A DNA stretch of 64,000 bases from an uncultured Bacteroidota bacterium (GCA_902771735.1 CACXXO010000002.1:93929-157928); one strand, 5' to 3'. Positions 35,911 through 45,794 are shown, counted from the first letter of the stretch. The notes: generated from the letters alone by a model not told the origin. A program made the numbers and translations.

Positions 35911-38324
35911 TATATCTGGTTCTCTCGCTTTCGCCACTGGCTGTTTTAGGGCAAGGTGTGGTCGAAGGCGTGGTGACCGACGCCAAAAACGGATTGCCGC
36001 TCGAATTTGTCAATGTGGGCATTCCTGGCCGTCAAACTGGCACCGCTACCAACTCCAAAGGTTTTTATAAACTGGAACTAAAAGGCGACGACAGCGTCAC
36101 CGTTCGGTTCTCGTTCACCGGCTACGAGCCGGCACAATTTCGCGTTTCGCGCCGCAATCGCACTGAACTCGACGTGCAGCTTAAACCCATGGCCACACAA
36201 TTGCAGGCTGTCGAAGTCAGCGACGAAAAAACCCGTCAGAGCACCTTTACACAGATTGAAGTAGGCAAACTTGACGAGACCGTAGGTCCAACCGGAGGTG
36301 TCGAAGGTGTTATTAAAATGCTGCCCGACGTGCAATCCAACAACGAACTCTCTTCCCAGTATTCCGTTCGTGGCGGCTCGTTCGACGAAAACCTCGTTTA
36401 TATCAATGGCATCGAGGTTTTCCGTCCAATGCTCATCCGTAGTGGTCAGCAAGAGGGTATGAGCATCATCAACCCTGACATGGTGGACTTTATACTCTTT
36501 TCGCCGGGCGGTTTTGATGCCACTTTTGGAGACAAACTCTCTTCCGTGCTCGACATTACATACTTGCGTCCGCATGACTTCAATGGTAAAGTTAGCGCCA
36601 GCCTGCTGGGAGCCTCTGCCACGGTGCAGGGCAGGGCAGGGGAGCGCCTGAACTATGCCGTCGGCCTGCGCCGCCACAGCAACCAATATGTCCTTGGTAG
36701 CCTGGATACCCGTGGCAGCTATACCACCGCCTATACCGACTTCCAGGCTCTGATGGGATATAAAGTCAACGACCGACTTGACCTCGGTGTTTTGGCCGTA
36801 TGGACCAACAACGTTTACGGCCTGGTGCCCGAGAGTCGCACTACAGCCTTTGGCAGCGCGCTGCAGCCCGGCATGGAAATCGACATCTACTTTGACGGTC
36901 AGGAGCAGGACCGCTACAACACCCTCCTCGGGGCCCTGAGTGCCGATTGGCGACCGAACGAGGACTGGCGTGTGAAAAGCCACATGGCTTTCCAGCATAT
37001 CAATGAGGGCGAACGCTACGACGTGCAGAGCCAATATTGGCTCTACCAAATTGCCACCGGCGAGACTACTGACGACACCACACGTTTCAACCGTGGCGTG
37101 GGCACCTTCCTTGAGCATGCACGCAATCGTCTCACTACCGACATCGCCACCCTCGACCTCCGGGCCAACCGTTATGCCCGTATCGGCAGCTGGGACATGG
37201 GTATCAAACTACAGCTTGAACGCATCGACGACCATCTGCGAGAGTGGAAATGGGTTGACTCGTCGGGTTACGCTCTGCCATCGGTCATCCTTCCTTTCGG
37301 CGACACCACCAATTATCCTCTGCCTCCAGTACTTCAACTCTATGCCAACAGCACCAACTCCTTACAGACTCTCCGCGGAGCCGCCTTCCTCCAACGGGAA
37401 TTGGATTTCCACACCCGCCGAGGCGATGACATAAAAATTCTCGCAGGTGTGCGTGCACAAGTCTACAAAGCCGGCGACAATGAAACCAAGTGGATGGTAA
37501 GCCCCCGTGCCAGCATCAACTACAAGCCCCGAATGAAGCAGGATATGCTCTTCCGTCTGGCAGCTGGCATCTATCGTCAGGCGCCTTTCTACAGAGAATA
37601 CCGCCGCGATGATGGCTCCTTGTGCACCGGCCTCGCCCCACAGACCTCCTATCAGGTCACCGGCACCACCGACTGGCGTTTCCGCCTGTGGGACAAGCCA
37701 TTCACTTTTACCGCCGACATCTATGGCAAATACATCACTGACCTCATACCCTACACCGTCGACAACCTCCGCTTGCGCTACATGCCCGACCAAAAAGCCG
37801 TGGGCTATGCTGTCGGCCTAAGTCTGAGACTCAATGGCGAGTTGGTCGAAGGTCTCGAGTCATGGGCAAGTCTCTCCATCATGCAAACACAGGAAGATAT
37901 CGAAGGCGACAGCCTTGGGTGGCTTGCACGCCCCACCGACCAACGCCTGAGTTTCAAACTCTTCCTGCAAGACAACGTGCCCGAAATGCCTTGGTGGCGC
38001 ATGAGCCTCAACCTCGTCTTCGCCACGGGCACACCCATCACCGTCCCCTTTGGTGACAACGGCGGCAACCAGCTCCGACTGCCAGCCTACTACCGTCTCG
38101 ACTGGGGCAACACCATACGCCTCTCCCAGTTCGAAAAACTCAAACACAAAAAAATCTTCCGCATTGTCGACGACATCCAGATTGGCATCGAAGTCTTCAA
38201 CCTCTTCAACTTCCGTAACGTCGTCTCTTACCTTTGGGTGGCCGACATCGACAACATGCCGCGCCGTGTGCCCAACTACCTTACCGCCCGTCAGGTGAAT
38301 TTTAAAATCACCGTCCTGTTCTAA
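35895..38324 (+). CDS. TonB-dependent outer-membrane receptor with carboxypeptidase-like N-terminal domain
   Basis: 809 residues from ATG 35895 (upstream TTG 35880 lies in the hairpin loop). Signal peptide 1-20; residues about 22-105 are a CarboxypepD_reg-like domain (GVVTDAKNGLPLEFVNVGI); the plug domain follows (VIKMLPDVQSNNELSSQYSVRG, then GFDATFGDKLSSVLDI); the rest is a beta barrel ending in the typical aromatic residue (KITVLF). It takes up an unknown ligand. No SusD partner is adjacent. Confidence 0.93.
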   Translation: MKRFVLYLVLSLSPLAVLGQGVVEGVVTDAKNGLPLEFVNVGIPGRQTGTATNSKGFYKLELKGDDSVTVRFSFTGYEPAQFRVSRRNRTELDVQLKPMATQLQAVEVSDEKTRQSTFTQIEVGKLDETVGPTGGVEGVIKMLPDVQSNNELSSQYSVRGGSFDENLVYINGIEVFRPMLIRSGQQEGMSIINPDMVDFILFSPGGFDATFGDKLSSVLDITYLRPHDFNGKVSASLLGASATVQGRAGERLNYAVGLRRHSNQYVLGSLDTRGSYTTAYTDFQALMGYKVNDRLDLGVLAVWTNNVYGLVPESRTTAFGSALQPGMEIDIYFDGQEQDRYNTLLGALSADWRPNEDWRVKSHMAFQHINEGERYDVQSQYWLYQIATGETTDDTTRFNRGVGTFLEHARNRLTTDIATLDLRANRYARIGSWDMGIKLQLERIDDHLREWKWVDSSGYALPSVILPFGDTTNYPLPPVLQLYANSTNSLQTLRGAAFLQRELDFHTRRGDDIKILAGVRAQVYKAGDNETKWMVSPRASINYKPRMKQDMLFRLAAGIYRQAPFYREYRRDDGSLCTGLAPQTSYQVTGTTDWRFRLWDKPFTFTADIYGKYITDLIPYTVDNLRLRYMPDQKAVGYAVGLSLRLNGELVEGLESWASLSIMQTQEDIEGDSLGWLARPTDQRLSFKLFLQDNVPEMPWWRMSLNLVFATGTPITVPFGDNGGNQLRLPAYYRLDWGNTIRLSQFEKLKHKKIFRIVDDIQIGIEVFNLFNFRNVVSYLWVADIDNMPRRVPNYLTARQVNFKITVLF

Positions 38325-38355
38325 TTATCATCTATAATCTTTTAACTATAAACAA

Positions 38356-39612
38356 ATGGTAGAGCTGCCCCCGACCAACACCCTTGCCCCGCACGAGCAT
38401 AGCCTTGCCAACGGCCGCAAACTTTATTATTTCCCCTCTGCCACCGAGCTGATAAAAATCGACTTGCTCTGCGAAGCCGGCTCGGCCTACCAGCAACGGC
38501 CTCTTGTTGCAGCGGCAGCCAACAAACTTTTCACCGTGGCCTCTGAAAACATGGATGCCGAGCAGCTGTCGGAATTCATGGACTTCCGTGGCATCATTGT
38601 CGAGAGCAACAACACAGCCCTTCAATCTTCTGTCACCCTTTACACCCTTAGCCGCCACATCGACAGCCTTCTGCCTGTCCTTGACGACCTGGTTCACCAG
38701 CCCCTCTTCCCTCAGCGCGAGTTTGACATCTACCGAAACGAGCGGCACCAGAAAATCTTGGCTTCGCAGCAGAAAAGCTCCGATATGGCTCGCCGCCTTT
38801 TCTACGAAAAACTATTTGGTTCCGACCACCCATTGGGACGCTACGCCGTTCCCGACGACGCCCTCCGGCTCAACCTCCTCGACGTCAAGCAACATTTTGC
38901 CGACTACCACCGTCCTGGCGATACAACCATCGTCCTCGCCGGCCATGTCGACGACCGTCTGCTTGCCGCCGTCGACGACCGTTTCGGCCACGACACTCCC
39001 TCCCAATCCCCAAAACATTTGACTCTTCAACCCACACCAATTCTCAATTCACAATTTTCAACTTTCAATTACCCCATTCCCACCGCCGTCCAGTCCACTC
39101 TTCGCGTCGGTCGAATATTGCCATTGCGTTGGGATGACATCAACTATGCCCGCCTCACTATCCTTGTCACCATTCTCGGAGGCTACTTCGGATCGCGTCT
39201 CATGAGCAACCTCCGCGAGGACAAAGGATACACCTATGGCATCTACGCCCGCACCCAAATCTACCGCGGAGTCATTCTCTTCTACATCACTGCCGACGTA
39301 GCAGGCAACGCCACCAAAGAGGCCGAGAATGAAATAATGAATGAGCTGCAACGTCTTATCGACGAGCCCGTTGCAGCCGAAGAACTCGATCTCGTGCGCA
39401 CGGTCCTTGTGGGCGACTTCCTGCGTTCGGTCGACGGCATCTTCGAACGTTCGGCCCGTTTCTGCGACATGCTGGGCTCCGATATTACCGAACTGTTCAC
39501 CGACAACCTCCGCGAGGCTATCCATACGACCACTCCCGCCGACCTCCAGCACCTCGCTTCCACCTATCTCGCTCCCGAGCAGATGACCGTCTGTCGCGCC
39601 GGTGCCCTCTAA
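38356..39612 (+). CDS. M16-family peptidase-like protein lacking the zinc-binding motif
   Basis: 418 residues with the two-domain M16 fold. The first domain has LVAAAANKLFTVASENM where active enzymes have HxxEH, so it cannot bind zinc the normal way; the second keeps the substrate-binding LREDKGYTYGIYA. It resembles non-catalytic M16 subunits, but no active partner is nearby. The interdomain linker near residue 230-240 contains PILNSQFSTFNYP, encoded by an AT-rich repeat seen elsewhere between genes. Copy C of the 11-nt-unit palindrome follows the stop. Confidence 0.85.
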   Translation: MVELPPTNTLAPHEHSLANGRKLYYFPSATELIKIDLLCEAGSAYQQRPLVAAAANKLFTVASENMDAEQLSEFMDFRGIIVESNNTALQSSVTLYTLSRHIDSLLPVLDDLVHQPLFPQREFDIYRNERHQKILASQQKSSDMARRLFYEKLFGSDHPLGRYAVPDDALRLNLLDVKQHFADYHRPGDTTIVLAGHVDDRLLAAVDDRFGHDTPSQSPKHLTLQPTPILNSQFSTFNYPIPTAVQSTLRVGRILPLRWDDINYARLTILVTILGGYFGSRLMSNLREDKGYTYGIYARTQIYRGVILFYITADVAGNATKEAENEIMNELQRLIDEPVAAEELDLVRTVLVGDFLRSVDGIFERSARFCDMLGSDITELFTDNLREAIHTTTPADLQHLASTYLAPEQMTVCRAGAL

Positions 39613-39619
39613 CCTTAGA

Positions 39620-39728
39620 CTACCTATTTTCACCCTACGAAAGCCCTACCAACACCCTACCAACTCCTACCGTGGTAGGAGTTGATAGGGTGTTGATAGG
39701 GTCTTGATAGGTGGTTCATAGGTAGTTT
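39620..39728. repeat. palindromic 11-nt-unit repeat, copy C (longest)
   Basis: Left: an irregular outer unit then CTACGAAAGCC, CTACCAACACC, CTACCAACTCC; centre TACC-GT-GGTA (39668-39677); right GGAGTTGATAG, GGTGTTGATAG, GGTCTTGATAG, GTGGTTCATAG. It begins 8 nt after the M16 stop in a convergent gap; the other content of 39613-39854 is the terminator below. Confidence 0.9.
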
Positions 39729-39795
39729 AACCTTCTCATTTACAAGATGCCCACTTGAAACGGACAGGCGAAATAATACCGTCAGCAGCTACAAT

Positions 39796-39830
39796 AAAAA
39801 AAAAGGACAGTCGGGAATACCGACCGTCCT
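39796..39830 (-). terminator. intrinsic terminator of the 39855-40241 gene
   Basis: Minus strand AGGAC-G-GTCGG pairs with CCGAC-T-GTCCT (one mismatch) followed by nine T. Confidence 0.88.
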
Positions 39831-39854
39831 TGGGGTGTCTACATGACGATGACT

Positions 39855-40241
39855 TTAATTCTCGCGGTTCTTCTTCTCATGATTGATGAGGAGGACGAGC
39901 GAGACGGTCTCGAAAACCAGCATCACGGAGAAACCGATACAGAAGGCGATGGCGAAGAGTTTGGCCTGCTGTGTATGCGTGAAGAGGTAGGCCGCGAAGA
40001 CCACCAGGTGGATGAACAGCGTGGCGACGGTGGTGGCCAGGAAGAACTGCACGAAACGCTTGGGCGATTGGTACATGCTCTTCACCACGAAATAGTGCTG
40101 CACGCCGGTGATGGCGGCGAAATAGAGCGCCAGCAGCGGCATGACCGTGAGGAACCGCTCGGGAGCCGTCCACATCACCACAAAGGAGGCCAGTGCCAGC
40201 ATCAGCGCCACGGCGATGAGCGAAATGTAATATCTCTTCAT
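39855..40241 (-). CDS. small four-helix membrane protein, unknown
   Basis: 128 residues with four predicted membrane helices (LIAVALMLALASFVVM; MPLLALYFAAITGV; FFLATTVATLFIHLVVFAAY; FCIGFSVMLVFETVSLVLL) and a charged C-terminus. No family recognised with confidence. It follows pyrI by 12 nt on the same strand, so is likely the last gene of the pyrB-pyrI transcript. Confidence 0.65.
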   Translation of the reverse strand: MKRYYISLIAVALMLALASFVVMWTAPERFLTVMPLLALYFAAITGVQHYFVVKSMYQSPKRFVQFFLATTVATLFIHLVVFAAYLFTHTQQAKLFAIAFCIGFSVMLVFETVSLVLLINHEKKNREN

Positions 40242-40253
40242 CTATACTATTAT

Positions 40254-40715
40254 CTATTCACTGAACTTCATGGTTTCCTTGGTGGTGAACTTCTCGCAAT
40301 AGTGGCAGCGTAGCTTGAGGTTCTCCTTGTCGACGACGTCGAACTTGGTGGGGACCACCTCGGCGTTGGTGATGCACTTGGGGTTGGCGCAGCGCACAAA
40401 GTTCTCGATATGGTCGGGCACCTCGGCGTTGAATTTCTTCACCACCTTGTAGTCCTCGATGTCGATAATGGTGGCAAAAGGAGCCACAAGGGCAATCTTG
40501 CTGACCTCTTCGACGGAGAAGTGTTTGTTCTTGATTTTGACAATACCTTTCTTGCCCAGTTTGCCACTGCTGAGAAAGTTGCCGATAAGTACTTCGTCTT
40601 TGTATTTCTCGAGACCCAGGATGCGGATGACCTGGTAGACGCTCTCGGTGGGGATGTGGTCGATAACGGTGCCGTTCTCGATGGCGCTAACGACCATTTC
40701 TTTCTTGTTTTCCAT
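40254..40715 (-). CDS. pyrI: aspartate carbamoyltransferase regulatory subunit
   Basis: 153 residues. The nucleotide-binding domain (ENGTVIDHIPTESVYQVIRIL) is followed by a zinc domain with four cysteines in CANPKC and CHYC. It holds catalytic trimers together in the ATCase holoenzyme and carries allosteric nucleotide sites. It lies 61 nt after pyrB; the gap holds a palindromic repeat. Confidence 0.96.
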   Translation of the reverse strand: MENKKEMVVSAIENGTVIDHIPTESVYQVIRILGLEKYKDEVLIGNFLSSGKLGKKGIVKIKNKHFSVEEVSKIALVAPFATIIDIEDYKVVKKFNAEVPDHIENFVRCANPKCITNAEVVPTKFDVVDKENLKLRCHYCEKFTTKETMKFSE

Positions 40716-40747
40716 AGTTTACTTTAACCTTTAAACTTTAACTTTGG

Positions 40748-40766
40748 GTACACAGGCGTCTCGCCT
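40748..40766. repeat. CAGGCG-TCT-CGCCTG hairpin in the pyrB-pyrI gap
   Basis: GGTACACAGGCGTCTCGCCTG closely matches the first hairpin inside the SpoU methylase gene (28551-28570). It sits beside TTTAAGG-type direct repeats (40726-40742). Confidence 0.85.
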
Positions 40767-40776
40767 GCAGTTCAAT

Positions 40777-41694
40777 TTATCTAACTCCGAGTATTGCGGC
40801 CATGAGTGCCTGACGGACGTAGACACCGTTCTGAGCCTGCTGGAAGTAGTAGGCATAGGGCGTGGAATCGACGTCGGTAGTAATTTCATTGACGCGGGGC
40901 AGGGGGTGCAGGATGCGCATGTTGGGCTTGCAACCCTCGAGCATACTGGCTGTGAGGATGCAGCTGTCCTTGACGCGCTCGTACTCCATGGGGTCCGGGA
41001 AACGCTCGCGCTGCACGCGGGTCATGTAGATGATGTCGGCGGTGGGGATAATGTCGCGCAAGTCGGTATACTGGTAGTAGCGCAGGCCGGCATCCTTGAT
41101 GCTCATCTTGACGCTCGAGGGAAGTTTCAACTCCTGCGGCGAGACCAGGTGGAAGGTGGCGTTGAAGTTGCACATGGCTTGGACCAGGCTGTGAACGGTG
41201 CGGCCGTATTTCAGGTCACCCACCATGGCAATCTGCAGGTTGTCGAGAGTACCTTGGGTTTTGCGGATACTGTAGAGGTCGAGCATGCACTGGGTGGGGT
41301 GCTGGTTGGCACCGTCGCCGGCATTAATAACGGGGACCGAGGCCACTTCGGAAGCGTAGCGCGACGAGCCCTCTTTGGGATTGCGCATCACGATGAGGTC
41401 GCTGTAGGACGAGACCATGACGATGGTGTCGTGAAGCGACTCGCCTTTCTGGACGCTGGTGCCACCCGGGTCGGAGAAGCCGATGATACGGGCGCCAAGT
41501 TGGTTGGCGGCACTCTCAAAACTCAGGCGTGTACGGGTGGATGGCTCGAAGAAAAGCGTGGCCACCACCTTGTCGCTGAGGATTTTCTGTTTGGGATTCT
41601 TCTCGAATCCTTCGGCAATGTCCAGCACCTGAATATACTCCTCCTTCGAGAAATCGGTGATGGAGATGAGGTTGCGTCCTTTTAAAGTACTCAT
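40777..41694 (-). CDS. pyrB: aspartate carbamoyltransferase catalytic subunit
   Basis: 305 residues. Condenses aspartate with carbamoyl phosphate, committing to pyrimidine synthesis. Carbamoyl-phosphate motif FFEPSTRTRLSFESA and the HPTQCMLDL segment are intact; MVGDLKYGRTVHSL is also typical. Operon pyrB-pyrI. No pyrL-like leader peptide was seen in the 24 nt upstream. Confidence 0.97.
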   Translation of the reverse strand: MSTLKGRNLISITDFSKEEYIQVLDIAEGFEKNPKQKILSDKVVATLFFEPSTRTRLSFESAANQLGARIIGFSDPGGTSVQKGESLHDTIVMVSSYSDLIVMRNPKEGSSRYASEVASVPVINAGDGANQHPTQCMLDLYSIRKTQGTLDNLQIAMVGDLKYGRTVHSLVQAMCNFNATFHLVSPQELKLPSSVKMSIKDAGLRYYQYTDLRDIIPTADIIYMTRVQRERFPDPMEYERVKDSCILTASMLEGCKPNMRILHPLPRVNEITTDVDSTPYAYYFQQAQNGVYVRQALMAAILGVR

Positions 41695-41718
41695 AATATG
41701 ATGGTTTATTTGTTTTTA

Positions 41719-42624
41719 TTATTTTATCTGTTCCAAGGCCAGTTGCCGGTTGGCAATGGCATTTTTCATCTGAGGGTCGATGGCGAGGGCTTTGTCGAAG
41801 CACTCCACAGCCTGCTCATAGTTGTTGTGATAAGTGAGGGCTATATAACCCAGATTGTGCCATGCGTCGGCACTCTCAGGGTTGAGGTCGAGGATCTGTC
41901 GATAGAGGGGCTCGGCGTTGGCTATGTCCTGCCGATCCTGATAGAAGAGGGCGAGGGCATACATGGCGTTGGTATTGGACGGCTCGAGGCGCAACACCGT
42001 CGAGAGATATTCCACTGCCATGGCGTCGCTGCGCGAAGCATAGAGCACACCAAGTTCCTCGAAGGCGGGAGCATAGTCGGGGAATTTGTCACACACACGA
42101 CGGAAAAGTTGTACTGCGGCGGCCGTGTCGCCTTTCTCCTTGTAGATGAATCCTTTCATGAAAAGAGCGGTGCGATTGTTGGCATCGCGTTCGGTGACAT
42201 TCGAAAGATATTTCAACGAGCGGTCATAGTCTCGGCTGTAGAAGGTTATTTCACCCATCTTGAGCTGCACTTCCTGATTCTTGGGAGCCAGTTTCTCGGC
42301 AGATTCCAGAGCACGATAACTCTCCTCGACATTTCCATTGGCAAAAGCAATATCGGCCTTGAGCATCAGGTATTCAAGGTTCTCCGGGTCGGCTTTGAGG
42401 GCGCGGCTGATATCAAAATTGGCCTCTTTGACACGCTGTAGGTTAAACAGGACTTTTGCCCTGGCGGCGAGGATTTCGGCATTGTCCGGATCACGTTCCA
42501 GATTGAGGTCGAGCAACTCCAGCTTAACACTGTCGGGCATGTCGTCATCAATCTCACGCGGCCCGCATCCTACAGCCAGCAACGGCATGAGCATCAGGAG
42601 ACAGTATGTATATATATATTTCAT
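41719..42624 (-). CDS. tetratricopeptide-repeat lipoprotein
   Basis: 301 residues with lipobox LAVGC (cysteine 20) and about seven TPR units (for example NPESADAWHNLGYIALTYHN). An envelope scaffold; partner unknown. Lies 24 nt upstream of pyrB and 28 nt downstream of the dus gene. Confidence 0.87.
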   Translation of the reverse strand: MKYIYTYCLLMLMPLLAVGCGPREIDDDMPDSVKLELLDLNLERDPDNAEILAARAKVLFNLQRVKEANFDISRALKADPENLEYLMLKADIAFANGNVEESYRALESAEKLAPKNQEVQLKMGEITFYSRDYDRSLKYLSNVTERDANNRTALFMKGFIYKEKGDTAAAVQLFRRVCDKFPDYAPAFEELGVLYASRSDAMAVEYLSTVLRLEPSNTNAMYALALFYQDRQDIANAEPLYRQILDLNPESADAWHNLGYIALTYHNNYEQAVECFDKALAIDPQMKNAIANRQLALEQIK

Positions 42625-42652
42625 CTGTGTATATTACGCAAAAAAGTGTTTT

Positions 42653-43585
42653 TTATTGTAGCAAATCGCAAATCATTTTTTCAACAATTGTCAATTTCTC
42701 TTGATGCAGCACCTCTCTTGCCTGCATCTCGCTGATGGACAATGCCTTCCATACCAGGCACCAATATTCCTTTATTTTTCTAATTTTACTTTGCTCCGTA
42801 GGAAATGTAGCGAGGATTTCTTCAGTGAGACGACGGACAAAATGCTTGTTCTTCTCTGCCAGATTTTCAATTTTCAATGCTTCATTCTCAATTTCCAGGG
42901 GCAGGGTGGGGCGGTAGAGCACTCCACGGCCGACCATCAGATCGGCCACCTGAGGAAACCTTTCCCGTATGCGTATGGCGTCGGCAGCGATACAGATGTC
43001 ACCGTTGTAAATCACTGGAGCCTTGATAAGCGGCAACAACTGTCCGAAGGTGTCGAGGTCGGGATGTCCGTTGTATTGCTGACGTCCCAGTCGCGGATGA
43101 ACGGTGACACTGGCTATCGGATAGTCGTTGAGAATAGGGACGAGGCGGAAAATGTCCTCTTTGTCTTTCAACCCAAGACGCACTTTGACACTGAGCGAAG
43201 GTTTGAGCTGTGGCACAACAACGTCAAGTATGGCCTTCACCTCGTCGGGATAGGGCAGTATGCCACTACCGCGATGTTTGGCAGCCACTTTGCGCATAGG
43301 ACATCCCATATTCCAATTTATCTCCTTATATCCAATGTCATAGAGTCTGTTGCCTAAAGTGATGAATTCATTGGGTTCCTTGCCAAGAATCTGTGGAATG
43401 ACAGGGATGGAGCCCACATTGTTTTCGGGCAGCACATCCTCGATTTTATCCCATGCCTCGGCAAGATTGCCGTGGGTCAGCGAAAGGAATGGCGACACCG
43501 CCACACGTATGGCTCCGGGGAAACATTCCTCGTAGACGCGCCTGAACAGCACCTCTGTCAATCCCTGCATCGGCGCCAGAATCAT
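42653..43585 (-). CDS. tRNA-dihydrouridine synthase
   Basis: 310-residue flavoenzyme reducing uridine in tRNA. Signatures: LAPMQGLTEVLFRR, NWNMGCPMRKVAAKHRGSGIL with the catalytic cysteine, VKVRLGL, TVHPRLGRQQYNG, VIYNGDI and LMVGRGVLYRP. A stretch near residue 245 (LEIENEALKIENLAE) is coded by an AT-rich repeat-like sequence (42862-42898). Overlaps cvpA by 4 nt. Confidence 0.93.
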   Translation of the reverse strand: MILAPMQGLTEVLFRRVYEECFPGAIRVAVSPFLSLTHGNLAEAWDKIEDVLPENNVGSIPVIPQILGKEPNEFITLGNRLYDIGYKEINWNMGCPMRKVAAKHRGSGILPYPDEVKAILDVVVPQLKPSLSVKVRLGLKDKEDIFRLVPILNDYPIASVTVHPRLGRQQYNGHPDLDTFGQLLPLIKAPVIYNGDICIAADAIRIRERFPQVADLMVGRGVLYRPTLPLEIENEALKIENLAEKNKHFVRRLTEEILATFPTEQSKIRKIKEYWCLVWKALSISEMQAREVLHQEKLTIVEKMICDLLQ

Positions 43586-44115
43586 TTTCCTTCCTCCTTT
43601 CCGCCAGTGGTGGTGAGCTTGTCTGTCAGATCTTTGTGCTCTTCAATGAAGTCCTTGAGCGACGAAATAAGCAGATTGCCGGTTTTGTAGACAGGGGTGT
43701 AAAGGATGCTCTTTTCGCGCATCTCACACGAGATTAGTTCTCCTTTCTTGTCAAACAGGACGATACCGTTGAGTATCACGGCGAGCACACACAGCGCCTT
43801 GGCCATCCCGAGCGATGCACCTGCAATCTTGTTGGCCAACGAGAGGTGGACACTCTTGACCATGCGTTCAATGCTGCGCCCAAGCAAATAGGTGAGCACC
43901 AGCGCCCCAACAAAGGTGACAAAGAACGCTATGAGGATGGCGCTCTCGCCGGTAAGACCCAGCAGCGAAGCCACGAGTTTGGAGAAATGGACAGCGGCCC
44001 AAATGCCCGCTACAATGCCGGCCAAGGTGGCGGCTTCGCGGATGACACCTTTCTTCCACCCAAGGAAAACCAGCACTCCAAGCGGAATGATGAGTATAAT
44101 GTCGAGTATCGTCAT
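43582..44115 (-). CDS. CvpA family membrane protein
   Basis: 177 residues, four membrane helices, with the family N-terminus MTILDIILIIPLGVLVFLGW and a small-residue-rich first region. CvpA proteins affect envelope and purine/colicin phenotypes; exact role unknown. Its stop overlaps the dus start (ATGA). Confidence 0.87.
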   Translation of the reverse strand: MTILDIILIIPLGVLVFLGWKKGVIREAATLAGIVAGIWAAVHFSKLVASLLGLTGESAILIAFFVTFVGALVLTYLLGRSIERMVKSVHLSLANKIAGASLGMAKALCVLAVILNGIVLFDKKGELISCEMREKSILYTPVYKTGNLLISSLKDFIEEHKDLTDKLTTTGGKEEGK

Positions 44116-44127
44116 TATTTTAGCCTA

Positions 44128-44160
44128 TAAAAAAGCGCCTTGTCGTTGTCGACACGGCGC
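44128..44160 (-). terminator. intrinsic terminator after the PAP2 gene
   Basis: Minus strand GCGCC-G-TGTCG pairs with CGACA-A-GGCGC, then six T. It separates the obgE-PAP2 transcript from cvpA-dus and lies 70 nt after the PAP2 stop. Confidence 0.9.
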
Positions 44161-44230
44161 CCAAATAACACATTTTCTTTTTCTATCACATGGATAGAAA
44201 TAAGCAAGCACGTCATATATAACGAAGGAT

Positions 44231-44809
44231 TCATTTTTTTGTTTCGTTTTTCTGCAATTTTTTTTCAATCCATCGTGCAACCCCGTGGACCACAAAAGCC
44301 ACCAAAACGCCAAACAAGGCACCGCAGATGAGGTCGCCGGGGTAGTGCTTGCCCAGATAAGCCCGGCTGTAACTGGTAAGGAATGCCCACGCAACCATGC
44401 AGATAGGCACAACCCTGTCTTTTTTCCAATATCTAAGACAGAAAAACACCGCAATGGCGAAGGCGTTGGCTGCGTGCGAGGAGATGAAGCCGTAGAGGCC
44501 ACCGCAACCCTCGCGGAACATGTGGACATTCTCCAGCGCATGGCACGGCCGCAGGCGGCAGACGGTGTTTTTGAACAGTTGAACGCTTCCCTGGTCGGCA
44601 AGCAGAAAACAAAGTCCGATACCTGCAAGCACTATCCACCAACGTTTCGGTTCGTGGCGCAAGGTGCTGAAACAGAATGCCGCCACGATGACAATCAGCC
44701 AACTCCACCTGGCACTGAGCACCCACATCACCCAATCCATCACCGCGCAGTGGTGGCCGTTGATGAAATAGAAGAACTGGGTATCGAGATTGTTAAGGGT
44801 TTCAATCAT
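44231..44809 (-). CDS. PAP2-family membrane phosphatase
   Basis: 192 residues, about five helices. The three phosphatase motifs are present: KNTVCRLRP, the FISSHAAN segment (SSHA for PSGH) and [13 protein letters not shown]. It likely dephosphorylates a lipid phosphate such as undecaprenyl or phosphatidylglycerol phosphate at the outer face of the inner membrane. It starts 8 nt inside the end of obgE. Confidence 0.92.
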   Translation of the reverse strand: MIETLNNLDTQFFYFINGHHCAVMDWVMWVLSARWSWLIVIVAAFCFSTLRHEPKRWWIVLAGIGLCFLLADQGSVQLFKNTVCRLRPCHALENVHMFREGCGGLYGFISSHAANAFAIAVFFCLRYWKKDRVVPICMVAWAFLTSYSRAYLGKHYPGDLICGALFGVLVAFVVHGVARWIEKKLQKNETKK

Positions 44810-45794
44810 TGGTCAATTTATCGTAAATCAAGTCTTTCAAAACATCGATATTCTGTCCGCTGACGGCGCTGATGAACACCGCTTCAACACCCTTGGGCAG
44901 GTGGCGTTTCAACTGTTTCTGCATCACCTCGTCCATCATGTCACATTTGGTAACAGCCAGGATTCTCTGTTTGTCAAGTAGTTCTGGATTGTATTTCTTC
45001 AGCTCCTCGAGCAAAATATGATATTCTTTGGCAATTTCCAGTTGTTCGCAACTCACCATAAAAAGGAGAATGGAATTGCGTTCAATGTGTCGCAGGAATC
45101 TCAACCCCAAACCTTTGCCCTCGGCCGCACCCTCGATGATGCCGGGGATGTCGGCAATGCAGAACGAGCGGTCATCACGGTATTTAACAATGCCGAGATT
45201 GGGAACGAGGGTAGTGAAGGGGTAGTCGGCAATCTCGGGACGGGCAGCACTCACGGCACTAAGGAATGTAGATTTTCCCGCATTGGGGAAGCCTACAAGT
45301 CCCACATCGGCAAGCACTTTCAGTTCGATGATGACCCAGCGCTCCACGGCGGGTTCGCCGGGTTGGGCGTAGCGGGGAGTCTGGTTGGTGGCGCTCTTGA
45401 AATGGTCGTTGCCCAAACCGCCGCGGCCGCCCTTGGCAATGATTAGTTCCTGACCTTCCTCGGTCACCTCGCCCAGCATCTCGCCGGTCTCGGCATCGCG
45501 GCAAACGCAGCCCAGCGGGACCTCCAGAATCTGGTCCCTGCCCGTGCGGCCGGTGCACAGGTTCTCGCCGCCATGCTCACCGTCCTCGGCGAAGACATGC
45601 TTGGTGTATTTCAGATGCAGCAGGGTCCAGCGTTGCGTGGTGCCACGCAGGATGACATGGCCGCCACGGCCGCCGTCGCCGCCGTCGGGACCAGCCTTGG
45701 CGTTGTACTTCACTCGCAGCAAATGGGCGCTGCCCGCGCCGCCCTTGCCACTCCGCACCAGTATTTTTACATAGTCTACAAAGTTCGAGGTCAT
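44802..45794 (-). CDS. obgE: Obg-family ribosome-associated GTPase
   Basis: 330 residues. The N-terminal glycine-rich Obg fold ([18 protein letters not shown]) is followed by the GTPase domain with [23 protein letters not shown] and VTKCD. Acts in 50S subunit assembly. No C-terminal OCT domain, as is usual for this lineage. PAP2 is coupled downstream. Confidence 0.96.
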   Translation of the reverse strand: MTSNFVDYVKILVRSGKGGAGSAHLLRVKYNAKAGPDGGDGGRGGHVILRGTTQRWTLLHLKYTKHVFAEDGEHGGENLCTGRTGRDQILEVPLGCVCRDAETGEMLGEVTEEGQELIIAKGGRGGLGNDHFKSATNQTPRYAQPGEPAVERWVIIELKVLADVGLVGFPNAGKSTFLSAVSAARPEIADYPFTTLVPNLGIVKYRDDRSFCIADIPGIIEGAAEGKGLGLRFLRHIERNSILLFMVSCEQLEIAKEYHILLEELKKYNPELLDKQRILAVTKCDMMDEVMQKQLKRHLPKGVEAVFISAVSGQNIDVLKDLIYDKLTND

